DNA of 64,000 nt. It comes from Axinella damicornis. Its lineage: Eukaryota > Porifera > Demospongiae > Axinellida > Axinellidae. Under the pieces are notes generated by a model. The model had not been told where the DNA came from, did not search any database, and saw only the letters and a list, made by a program, of their open reading frames with translations. The stretch spans positions 3,062,198 through 3,126,197 of the forward strand of contig OZ007511.1 of the NCBI GenBank assembly GCA_963931865.1. Reading direction: 5' to 3'. Numbering within the stretch: the stretch's first letter is position 1; each line of letters starts with the position of its first letter. The translations under genes and the position numbers were made by a program. Positions 22,804-34,504 of this stretch are shown here, one piece after another.

Positions 22804-22852
22804 CTATGAAGCAGCTGCAACAAAGGAGAAACAGTGCGAGCACCCTCGCCAT
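22804..22852 (-). CDS. Signal-peptide exon of the IgGFc-type gene
   Basis: ATG at 22852, 16 codons plus one base, Leu/Cys-rich hydrophobic core, donor GTACGA. An intact duplicate lies at 41948-41996. Confidence 0.6.
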
Positions 22853-23863
22853 CTTCACCCGCAGCCAAATTAATCCCTGACTCATGCAGCTCCACCCATT
22901 TCCTGGAGGGAAGCTGTCGACGTCACTCACTACAACCACGACTACAGCTGCAGAGCATGCACTGTTCCCGCCTGGCAATGACAAATGAAGCACAATTATG
23001 ACATTGCTATTTTGCATGACTTCTATTGATCTTCACGGGTACAGCGGTTTGCTGAGATCTTGCAAATTCAGCAGAAATGAAAACCGCTACTGAGCATGCG
23101 CACACACAGTTTTTTTAAATACTGCACATGCTCAGTAACGGTTTTTGTTTTGCTGAATTTGCAAGATCTCAGCAAACTGCTGTACCCACTGTCACCAAGA
23201 GGATCCATGGGCAGCCCTGGAAGTCGGCTCATTTAACTGGCCCCATATGCAGCCACAACGTACAAGTAAAGGAACACAGCAGGGTAGGTCATACCATGAA
23301 CAGAGCTATCTAAGCTTGCTACAAAATCCAAAAACTAAACTTGAAACTCTAAACAACTTCTAGCTAATAGACACACCAACTATGAAGAGGTATTCACAGC
23401 TATGCATCTCATACAGCTAGCTCTAATAGTGCACAGTTCGGTTCTTCACACTTCAAACTGTGGATCCACAAGTTGCATCAGTTGTAGCATAAAGCAAGGG
23501 TGTGTGTGTGTCAAGTAAGAAAATTACTTGGATAACAGCCACTGTTACACGTTTATAACCACTCTGATGATTCACAATAGTATAGTGCACCCTTTTCAAG
23601 GTGTAGCCCAGAACGATAAATTTAAGTTGCATCTAAGGCGTTTGAGAAGTTCTCTCCATAAATTTGATACTTAATATAGCTGTACATTGCCTGGCCAGAC
23701 TCTTCCAGGCTAACTTACAAACTTATAAACGAAAGGTACCACTGCATACCTAGGGTATCTATATAGGCTGCTATTAATAAACATTGTTTCTACATAATTC
23801 GTAGCACAGAATGCGCTTTTGGTTTTGGTACTACCAGTATGCACTCTCACTTACTGGCCATCA
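22853..23863. other. Intergenic spacer duplicated at 41997-43686
   Basis: Holds no gene. It is closely matched by the spacer left of gene C, with the same order of landmarks (CTGACTCATGCAGCTCCACC, then GGCAATGACAAATGAAGC, then a GTGTGTGTGTC tract). This proves that the duplication unit includes the upstream gene's first exon as well as the Calx-beta gene. Confidence 0.75.
23043..23181. mobile_element. 139-bp MITE with GTAC target duplication
   Basis: Inverted arms of about 60 bp (starting AGCGGTTTGCTGAGATCTTG) are flanked by GTAC at 23039-23042 and 23182-23185. The paralogous spacer at 42171-42174 has a single GTAC and no insert, so the empty site is known directly. Confidence 0.85.
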
Positions 23864-24412
23864 CTAAATGATCCACACTCTGGCTACATGTGGATTAACA
23901 GTGATCCGGTTTGCAGTAATAGTCGTCACTGATGCTTGTACGAGTGCCAGGTCAACACTGAAGTGTTCGTATGACTCCACAAGACCATCATCAATCACGT
24001 TAACACGGAAGCACTGTCTTGGCTGCTGGCCGGTGAAGGGACCCAAGGTTGCAGTAACTTTGACGTAATCAATGCCAGAGCCTGCGGGAAAGATGTGTTA
24101 TATGTGTGCATGGGATTATCATGGGGCATCCAGCACTTTATTGGAGGGTGTGGTTATAGTGATGAATTCAAGTGCTTTAGAGTGCTTGTTACACATTGTT
24201 GGTAGCTATTATAGTGCACACAAACTGTCATCACAGTGAATTGTTCTTGTTCTTGTACATACTTGCAGTGCCATCTCTGGTCTCCACAGTAAGGTTGAAG
24301 GTAACATCACCAATGAACCCATCTTCAGGCATCCTCACAGTGACGCATACTTCTGTCCATCCTCGTGTTTCACGAACAAGGTAGCTCGATATCTCAAATC
24401 CGACCACCAACC
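23864..24412 (-). CDS. Gene B Calx-beta 6 and stop (exons 24412-24263 and 24081-23864)
   Basis: The first exon has VGFEISSYLVRETRGW and the second IDDGLVESYEHFSVDLAL. The frame ends with TAG at 23866-23864, just where the usual terminal acidic residues of a Calx-beta are expected. A consensus GTAAGT lies ten bases further on (below 23855). Gene C has the same stop and the same donor. Confidence 0.75.
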
Positions 24413-24576
24413 CTGTGACCAAGAAAAAGTGCCTATCAACTTCCACTACTGTACAGCATCTCTAAAAGTCCGACGACAACACAGGGTCGTAGCTGTGAGA
24501 TCTGAAGTGATCAGGTTGAACAGCAGTGTTGGCTCACTGGCGGTGTGAAAAAATGTGCGCGAAGCACGCTGCTGTA

Positions 24577-24608
<32 letters not shown>

Positions 24609-24977
24609 CTGGAGTCCCAGGTAAATTTTAGGATTCTGGCATTATGAGGTGGGTTCTGAAGGGTAACAATGTGGCGACCGGCAGGTCTATATAGCTAGAT
24701 CTGCAACTGTGGGCACAGTGCTTGCTAGCTAGAGCATGGATATCTAAGGCTACAGTGACACGTCACATGCAGACTCAGCGCTTCCTGTTTGCTGAAAAGG
24801 CACCTTGCGCACGTCACAACATAATTCGTTGTAGCCCTTACTACACTGCTTTTGGACCCTGTGCAGTAACTTTCGCGTGTAGAGGGGGGTGGGCGCTTGA
24901 TACGTGGTGGGTGCTTGATACGTACACTACGGTATACCAATTATATAATGTGTATGGAAGAACTAGCATGTGCCCAA

Positions 24978-25027
<50 letters not shown>

Positions 25028-28000
25028 AAAATCTACTATAGATCTTGTATATCAACTGATAACTTGTCAACTCTCCAGTTGCAGAAAACACTCATCATGC
25101 ATATGCATGTCAAACTTACTGTCACTGTCCCGCTCCTGTAGGGATACGACGTACACGCAATACATGCCAATACAAAAAAATCTCTCCAAATCTCAGAAAC
25201 GGCACACTTATAAGCCTTTATAACCATGTACCGTTCATCTTCGAGTGTTTTCATGACCAACAAGACTCCTCGCGTCGCGAAAAACCGTCGCGAAAGTACT
25301 GCACCAGGTACTCGTAAAACGGGTAAATTGTTTTTCTTTCTTCTTTCTTCTTCTTTCTTCTTCTTCAGACGGGCTAGCTCTATGTCGCCTCAATCTCTCA
25401 TGATGGTTTACGCACGAAACAGCAGCATTTACACCGAGCAGTGCACCGCCTATCGCTTTTTCACAACTTCGAAGTCTCACATCAGGCGGTTGCAGCTACC
25501 CGCTCAAAAACTGTGGCTTCAATAGACCTTATTCGGCTAATGCACGTGCCGACACTGGCGGCAAAATCCAATTACTTGTGTGGGCATTCAGCACAGCTGC
25601 AACAGGTAATGATCATCAATGAATATAGTGCATTACATTTTGTAGGTGACGAAAGACTCGTTACAACAGAGAGAGCTCATTCACGAGATACAAGTTTCAA
25701 CGTTTGTGAAGGGGCTCAGGGACAGCCGTGGGGCTCAAAGAGCGTATTGCAAACTCGGCCCTAGCTGAGCCACACTTTCGAGCGCATTATCTACTGAAAA
25801 GGCACTAGCCTCGCCATAGCTGCCTTGCAGAGCACGTCCAGCAACTCGCTGGCGAATCACATCCCTCAAAGCACGCCCACCTCGAGCCATGCCCATGGAG
25901 AATGGTACTATTACAGCCACTCTGATCAGCTAGTGCTTACAGAGGATGATGTCCATGGTGCTGCACTCCCAGAGCCATTGGAGAAACACCACAAGAGTGC
26001 CTTGGGATGGTGGTGCTGAGTGCTTGCTGTTGGAATCCTGCAGCAGTCCTTAAGCGCTTTCACAAACGTCGAAACTTGCCGCCGTAAACGTGCTGGTCTC
26101 TCTTGCAATGTAGTCTTCTATCATCTACACAAACCGAAGTACTGTATTCACTGATGATTGTTACCTAGAAAAGTGCAGGGGGCTAGCAAAGATAGTCTAT
26201 AACAGTTGCAGCTGTGATGAACGCCCACACAAGTAATTGGAATCTGCCGCCAATTGACGGCGCGCGCGTTAGCCGAATAAGGTCTATTGGCATGCCATTT
26301 TCATCATCTTTACGCATGCGTGCATAAACGATCACTTAGTAACGATAAGTAATTATTACTCAAGATCGCTGAATTAGAAACACAGCGGGGAAGATGCGAT
26401 CAAGCGTTGCATGCGTCAATGAAAGTTTCGAGGCACTCTAGCTCTGTATAAGACTGAGGTAAGTCCCTGTAATACATGATATGCGTAGGTGTAGGTAACA
26501 TCATACTTATGTAGTCTTGCTATTACTTACGGAGATCATCGTCCGTGATGCTCACAATGGCTTGAGCTGGAGCAACAGTGATCCGGCTGGAGTTAATAGT
26601 TGTAACAGACGTTGGTACGAGAGCCAAGTTAGCAAAGAAGTCTTCAATTGTCTCTACTTCGATATCGTCAATAATTGTCACATTGATGCACTGTCTTGGC
26701 TGCTGTGTGCTGAATGTAAGAGTTGTTGTAACACTGATGTAGTCAGCGCCCATCATGCCAGGGCCAACTGTATCAGAGCCCGCTGTGGATATGATAAATT
26801 AACCAGGTTATTCAAGGATCGTGTGTACAAGTATGCGTGTGATTACTTTGGTAAACTAGTTGTCAACATAATTTTGTTTGACATACTTGCAGTGTCATCT
26901 TGTGTCTCCAAAGTAAGATCAAAGGTAACTCCACTAAGGTCCTGACTTGCTGGTACTGTCACAATGACACATAGTTCCACGAAGCCATCCGTTACAAATG
27001 TGGTCCTCACAAATCCCACCACTATCCCTGCACAAAAGAATAAGTGTAAAGATAACAATGCAACTTTCCTATTTCGGTAGTTAAACAAGTAGGTGAATGC
27101 AACATTGAGGGGCAAGTGTGAGCAAGCTGCATGTATTTTAGCCATCGAGGAGAGAATTAAGTATCAAAAGTTCCTGAACGTCAGTGTGGTCACAAAAGTT
27201 GTAGGAAGTTTGGTGGTAGTACATTATTCTAGCACCAGCCTAGCTGGCTCTGGCACAGATTGTCAACTAAAATTTCAGCCCTTCTTGGTCTCATTTTGCT
27301 TTGTCTTCTGCACGTTTAATATCTTCTCAGCCTCTGTCCCCATTATTAAACACTGCCATAGCTAGTGTGTAAAATGCTATAGCTAGCTATTGAGTGTTTT
27401 GTATGTTATATTGCATGCACCAGACTTATGGCATCAGTACGTATGTATGACATCAGAAGTGTAATGTTATATTGCGTGCAGCAGATTCATGATAACGGAG
27501 ACAGATTGACATGACGTCCACTGCTCGACTACAACTAGTGTGGGGCTTGCTCATGCTCGCCTCCAAAAATCTGCATTGAAAATCATAAAAACACAATAAT
27601 AGAATGTGTTGGAAAATTAACTAAAGCACTCCTGAATTTTCAAACCTTAACGACCTTATCTCACACATCGACCCAGCTTCTTTGAAATAATTCAAGCTGC
27701 TGCAGACTCACCATGGTGTCAAACATACTTCCCTATTTCGGCCCGGTCCTTTGTACCCTACTACTAGTTCTCCAACATCTTGAACCCCTCAGTTCACATG
27801 AGCGGAGACAAGTAAGACAAACGTTTAGTCTAGGCCATGGTATGTACATACAAAGTGTTGACAGTGTCGAAGCGTGTAGAACTTCGCTAACGTCTTCGTA
27901 TTCTTCCTGGCAACGCTTAGCCATCTTCAACCTCAAAAGAATCTTCAGCAACTTTGCACAACTAAACTTCGCACGCTAAACTAACCTTCGCACCTTCACA

Positions 28001-31000
28001 GTCGACAGTGAGCCTTTCAAGTCAGGAATTCCATGTCTTGGTCAAAACAGAGCCGGAGTTCTACAACAATGGACATGGCTGAAGTATTTTGTCTCCTTAT
28101 TGTTTCACTTATTACAAAATAAATTTCGTGGTAAGTTCTCTCTATACATTCCAAGTGGCATCCACATTCCCAAGAGCGCATAAGTAGATCGTGCCCCCGG
28201 AGTAAGAGCGTGTAACTTCATTAGGCGCCTGCAGTGCGGGCGGAATACTTGAGTTGTACTAAAAATAGAACATCCGGTTGCACCTGAAGCCGTACGGCGG
28301 TAATTGTGAACACATTAGCAAGGTGCGAAGATCAAAGTGCATGGCTAGCAATTCGGCTCCGGCTGAGCTTATTTGAACCTATAACCCACCGTGGCGATGG
28401 TTGCTGAATTCGACGTCCTCCACCTCCAGCCTCAGGTAAGAACATCCACACAATAACCGTTGTTGTGACTGTTCGAGTAGACTAGGTTTAACCCTTTAAG
28501 CCCCATTGATGTCTATAGACGTCATTTAGACCCTATGCACTTGTAGGGCTTCTCGTCAGTCCAAAAAGAGACCAAAAAGGCTTCAGAGGGCCTAGGGACG
28601 ACTTTGAGGTACGAACTCAAAAATTTGGTCAGATTTCAGCGCGCCTCCCCCACTAAACGTACAAGCGGGGGGGGGGGGGGGTATCGAAAGGGGGGGAGAC
28701 AGCCCCCCCTTCGCCTGTCGTGGGCGTTTTTTGATTTTAATGAGATTCATTGACCCGAGAATCTTTGATTCTAATGATATTCATAGACCCCACCCAGGGC
28801 CTCAAGAAAACCTGCAAATTGGTGGTGAAGGTGTGCCATCAGTCAGATCTGGCCCAAGTTTAGGGAAATGCTGGGCGAAAATCCGGCTGACATCCACCTT
28901 TGACCTCCGATTGCTGGGCTTGTGGGGGGTCATGAATATCATTAATGGTATTGCCAGAGGGGTCTCTCCATGTGTGCGGGCCCCACCAAGTTTGGCCGCT
29001 GAGGAGCGAATGCTGTGGGAGAGGAGTACCTACAAAAGTGGTGTGCGCTGAATGCATGAAAATGTGTTGTCTTGGTGGGAAGAATTCGGTGGTTAAAGGG
29101 TTAATATAGCCTAGCCTCGTACCGCCTGGGTACGAGGCTAACTAGGTTAGCCTTCAGCACAACCGTAGAGCGTTCTCTGGTAGCTGTCGCTGTCGCTTCC
29201 TGCCGTCACTTGGCTCAGAACTACACAGCTGTGCACAACAACACAGAATAATGACCATGATGTAGCTGCTCTAGAGTCTAGTCAATTATTTCGTGGCAGA
29301 AAGAATCACTACAAGAGTGTTTAGACGCGCTATAGCTATTTTTAGTACAACTCATGTATTTTGCCGGTTTGAATTTTCCAGAAGTTACACGCTCTTACTC
29401 CACGCGACCTACTCTCACCTCATGGACAGACACTTCAGCACACTCTGATTTGCATCCACTAGTTCGTATTTACAGCTCATCTTGTCCCCAGGCAGATTGT
29501 AGGAGGCTAACTCATGCCACTACGTTATATGGTGTCACATATTGTCAACCAAACACTAAGTCATCATGAATACTTGAAGATTGCAACATATACCAGCTCA
29601 TATCTATAGCTCATATCTAAAGCTAGCCTCGTTCCAAGGCTGCCTGCCTATAGGTGGCTAGCCCAATTAATACACATGCCACATTGCGACCAATGAATGT
29701 GAAGTTGAAGCTACCCATCCAAAGGGAAGACAAAAGAAATCATAACTTCACCACCAAGGTGAGTTTCAGTACGTTATTACTTTATGTTTGGGTATACGAC
29801 AGTGATCACAACAGTGTAGTCAGAATCTTCATATGGTGGTGAAATATGATTTTTTTTACTGCCAGGAGTGTAATTACGCAGAACAATCTTTCCCCTAACA
29901 CGAATGTAATGTCTACCCATGACATATCATCAGACAAGGCTTCACAACATGCTTGTTTAGTACTAGTTACCCCTTTGAATGTGAGCATTAAAAATCCGGT
30001 CACATGTCTCATATGCTGTTTAACTTTTAACAGCAAAGACCCCACATGGAAAAACGAGAAGGGGTTTGGCAACACGTAATACAATGCCATGTCTGCACAC
30101 ACTGTACAGTGCATGCCAATCAGGTTAGATGCATCACATTTAATATTGAGGATGCACAAAGTCTTTGGTGACACCGCGACTATTAGGGAATACCAGGAGT
30201 GTGGTTACCATTCAAAATAGCTGAAAGAATATTCTATGAGTCAAAATCATGAGCACATCAAAGGGTTATGTTATTCTGTTAGCAGAAATAGTTTGGTTTA
30301 AAGTTAAGGCTAATTAGGATTAAACAATGGTGAAACACTGGTGCATGGTACATTACAGGATGCCAACTCAAGCAGATTGTGAGCAAAGAGTTCTTCATCA
30401 AACCACTCACTAATTATGGAAGATGTCACACTTACTGTCATTGTCCCGTATTCTCACAGTAGCCACAGCAGGTCTCACCGTCACCCTGTTTGCAAGGCTT
30501 GGGTCCTGAAGAGACAGGGTAACGTTCAGTTCTTCTACACCTTCAGGAACGTCATCCTCATATATCACCACACTGAAGGCTTGCGAGCGTCGAGAATCAT
30601 GAAAATCACGTGGCAGGACACTTCCAGGAGCAATCTCCTGATAGTCATGTATCCCAGGTGTAACAGGATCAAACCGGCCAGCTGAAGCTGGTCTTGGACC
30701 TGGACATATAAGAGCATATCAAAATAGTTATGGAAGTGATTGAAAAAATTGAGGAGCATTACCCACACACCTGCTGTGATATTCATCATGGTTGCATCAA
30801 GCCTGAACATGACCTCAAACCCAAGCAGTGGGTCAGGTGCTGGGAAACTGATGCTGACATTGAGAGTAGCTGGCCCATCACTTTCGTCAACTTCAACCAG
30901 TGTCTCCACATATCCAACCACAATAACTGTAAATGCGAGAGGAAAATACACTTGTACATGTGTGACACTATTACAACAATTTTTGACAAACAATCATCTA

Positions 31001-34000
31001 TTTTTGACCCACATTTCAACGTGTATATAGCTAGATACAAAACAGGACTTTCCGGAATAATCAATAATTTAGTGGCTGATTCATTCTCCAGGAGTACACA
31101 TTCAGACATCATGTGCTCCTCTCTCACTGTGTTCACTCCTCGAGAGATCAGAGTCAGTAGGGCAAGCACACACGGCAATACTGTTAATGACCCTCCAGAA
31201 CCAAAGCTATTCTTTGGGGTCAAACGTGGGCCCAATTTTCATGCAGAACCTCTCTGATCTTGGACCAAATCTGAATGTGGAAATTGCTGGCTGACAAGCT
31301 CACCACAACATTCCTGTAGCCTTAAGAGGGATGCTATCACTTCAGCCTTACTGCCATATGGGGTTTAGTTAGTCCAGAACCAAAGTTATTGGGGGTCAAA
31401 TGTGGGCCCAATTTTCATGCAGAACCTCTCCGATCTTGGACCAAATCTGAATGTGGAAATTGCTGGCTGACAAGCTCACCACAACGTTCCTGTAGCCTTA
31501 AGAGGGATGCTATCACTTCAGCCTTACTGCCATATGGGGTTTAGTTAGTCTCCCTTACAATCAACATCCAGGATTAGTACTTGTAGATCTGGAAAGCAAT
31601 CACGACCATTGAATCGAAAACTGGGATCATCATCACAGTTGAATTCAGGATTGTTTGGTGTGTTTGGATCAGGATCAGAAGACAGCTGGAAGATCTCCGT
31701 GTTCTCTGGTGTATTGTCCTCAAATATCTGGTAAGTAAGCACAGTGTCATTATCTGCAGGTGTCAGTCTCACAGTAATAAAAGGATCAATCCCAAGTCTA
31801 AAATCCGCAGGTTGTGTTGGAAAAGCTGTTGCAGGTTCCCCAACTCCTTGTATTCGTGGAGTACTAATCTGAATTCGAATCTCAAATGTCTGCTCTGACT
31901 GACGATCTTTTTCAAGGATTGCCGTGAATGTTGCTTGTGATTCATTGTGTTCAACTCTTGCTTGTCTAAATCCAATTTCAATCGCTAGTGGGGAAGAACA
32001 GAAACAGCAATCAACACAGAATAGTAACTAATATTATATTGACACCGGGGGTGCAATTGCGGGCACTTGTGAGAGGCTGATCAACTAGCTACTTCACCTA
32101 GTCTTTCCTTTAATTGTTTTTGCAAAGTAATAATTATACACAAATTGGTACTATAAGAAAATTACAAAGGATCCACAGTCTCTCATTGAAAACGAATACA
32201 TTCAGCAATAATACCTCACACTTTACCCTAAGGATTACAGGTACTTACTGCATTCCTGATAAAACCCTGGTATCAATAGGCTATTACTTGAACTCCATCA
32301 CAGTTTGCTTTGTGTGCAACACTCATTCCATGGCTCTGTTCACCAGCTTCACAAAATGCAAAACGGCAATGGAGTCTCAATCATCCGTCATGTAACAAAT
32401 TAGCTGTGCATGCTGCAAACAGCAACTACATTTTGACTACTTGACACCCAATTTAGGCCATGCATATGGCATTTTCATACTATACAATTTAAGGGGAACC
32501 TACGATCACTCGGTGGAATCCTGCACACAGCAGACTGTTCAAGGGCTTTGTTCGATTGACAACACAATCGCATACACTAGTTCTTCAATCCCAATCAGGC
32601 ACACTGAGTGTCTTTCTACGCTTCAGAAATCATGAGACCCATTTTGTTGCTAAGTGATCATGTTGTGCAAGAGTACCAATGAAGTAAATGGCATCCCAAC
32701 ATAGATATAGTTCTTGAGTGGGCGGCTACAAATGCATTGTGAGACTTAGTTGTGAAAAGATGATGAGGTTGTGAACTGCTCAGTGTAAAATGCTATTGTT
32801 TCCTGAATGAGACCTCACTTGCATAATAGCCAATTAGTAAATGGATAAAGCCTATGATCACTGAAACAGCAACTACAGTAAGTTCAAGTGGCACTTACGA
32901 TCACTTCGAGGAATCCTACACACTGTAGTTTGAGCAGTGAACTGCACTGGATTGGTGATGCTACTGACAACCTCCAAAACCACAACAAAATCTTCTGCTG
33001 CTTCATTTATCTCATCATCAACAATGGGAATTTGAGCCCTCACTGCTTCAGTTCCTGCTGCCATTGTAACCTTAAATGGCTGCATAAAGTCCATCCCTGC
33101 ATGGAGAGACAACTACACGGTGAGAAACTTTCTCCAGGGTCGAGTCTACAGGCCCATAGCAAGTTATTTTTGAGTGGTACGGGCACTGTCGTAGACAGTG
33201 CACAGAGGCATGTAGTGCCGATCCAATCCACACAAAGCGTGGGGAAAAAAATTTCACCTCGCTTTTCAGCTATCTGGATTGGCTTTCATGCTTTAAACTG
33301 CACTGCCACGTCTAATCTTTCTGGCATGACCACCTCACTCTCAACGTAGAAGGAAATGTGAGTTGGCTCGAAATCTGATCCGTTGATTCGTGAGTATATA
33401 TGGTGGCACGCGTTAGTCCTGTCTCCATTCCATGTGTGTTGGTACCACCCCTAGCCCCTGAATATATCGAGTTTCGTGTTATGTCAAACCAGGACTGGTG
33501 AAAGCATGGAAAAAGTCAGTACTGTACTTCAATGACTTTCTCTGCCATGCCGTAAAGCATAGATGAAGGAACTTTTTTCTTGCTTGAGTGAAAAAGTGGT
33601 CGGGCCAAAACCCGACCAGCCCGACCACTAGTAACATTCCCTGACCATCCAGCGTGTGTATCGCTTCCCCGCGCGAGATACTAAAAGCGATCCGTGATGG
33701 GGTTGGGTCTGGGACCGAGACTACCGAACCACTTGCTATGGGCCTGGTTGATGACTTTCACATGTTACAGAAAATTTCTGAAATCCAGCAGATTAGTTTA
33801 GTTCAGTAACTAGTTTGCGCTGGGAGTAGATTAACTGGCAATTGCAGTTGCACAGTGTATATCAGTTGTATGGTATGGATTAGTTTCCTACCCAGATCAC
33901 GTGGGAGGAGAAAAATGGCTTGGTGCCCATGCACTGCTTGTGCATGTACATCAATCTTGATCATCAGTCCCACGGAGTTTAATTTTAGGAAATACTGGTG

Positions 34001-34462
34001 CAGGCTCAAGCAGCGGATACCAGGCTGTCTCCCTCCTCTGAGGGTCTTGGGCATGAGAGATCAGTTGTGTGGTATAGGTATATTATGGTCACATGTACTT
34101 ACTTGAAGCATTGGCTCCTTTGGACACTTCTGTGCATGTGGGTGGCCGTGGACCACTGGCAGCAATATTCTCAGGAAATGTCCGAGGGATGACGTGTAAT
34201 GTTAGGTCTGCTTCGATTGTGCTATCCTGAAGTCGAATAGTCACAGTACATGGCGTATTTGGCAGAGTTGATCGCCGATCTGGACCTTCGTTTCCTTCAT
34301 AATATGCCTGTGGAAACCCAAGTCTCAGAACTGAAAATGAAGTGTGTAGTATAATCATCTTCATGTGCATGAAACACGCATTGTTCCTCTCCCTTTCCTT
34401 CCTCAATTTTCATAACAGATTTTCTTTTGAGGAGAAGCTTTGAAGTTTAAGGGAAAGCTTCT

Positions 34463-34504
<42 letters not shown>

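Larger units (their letters stand above)
20945..22852 (-). pseudogene. SP - six-Cys module - IgGFc-binding-like domain, frame-broken
   Basis: Exons: 22852-22804 (signal peptide MARVLALFLLCCSCFI, phase-1 donor), 21923-21783 (six-Cys module with CF..., DCC, and CTNC), and 21482 downward (IgGFc-binding-protein N-terminal-like region). The last shows GNTFYLGFFSN, a FTVEA strand, RDKGIFVRSL and an LPC motif. The reading frame changes twice: near 21345 (after FTVEARGE) and near 21000 (after SAIVIV), each equivalent to -1/+2. After the second change the frame continues with TTITLNLTQ and stops near 20882. With two breaks it is probably a pseudogene. A polypyrimidine tract plus a 40-codon frame at 20522-20640 could be a further exon. 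Confidence 0.6.
24413..26530. other. Gene B intron with G-tract, CA repeat and inverted element
   Basis: Holds G31 (24577-24607), an 80-bp dispersed repeat (24833-24935), a CA microsatellite (24980-25025), a short stretch resembling the end of Calx-beta 4 plus donor (about 25110-25135), and the inverted pair at 25520-26289. A plus-strand frame at 25226-25525 has no recognisable domain. Confidence 0.6.

Noticed and set aside
25226..25525. Plus-strand 99-codon frame (Arg/Ser-rich start, poly-Phe middle)
   Set aside because: The middle is a CTT/TTC repeat; no domain, and antisense frames are equally open.
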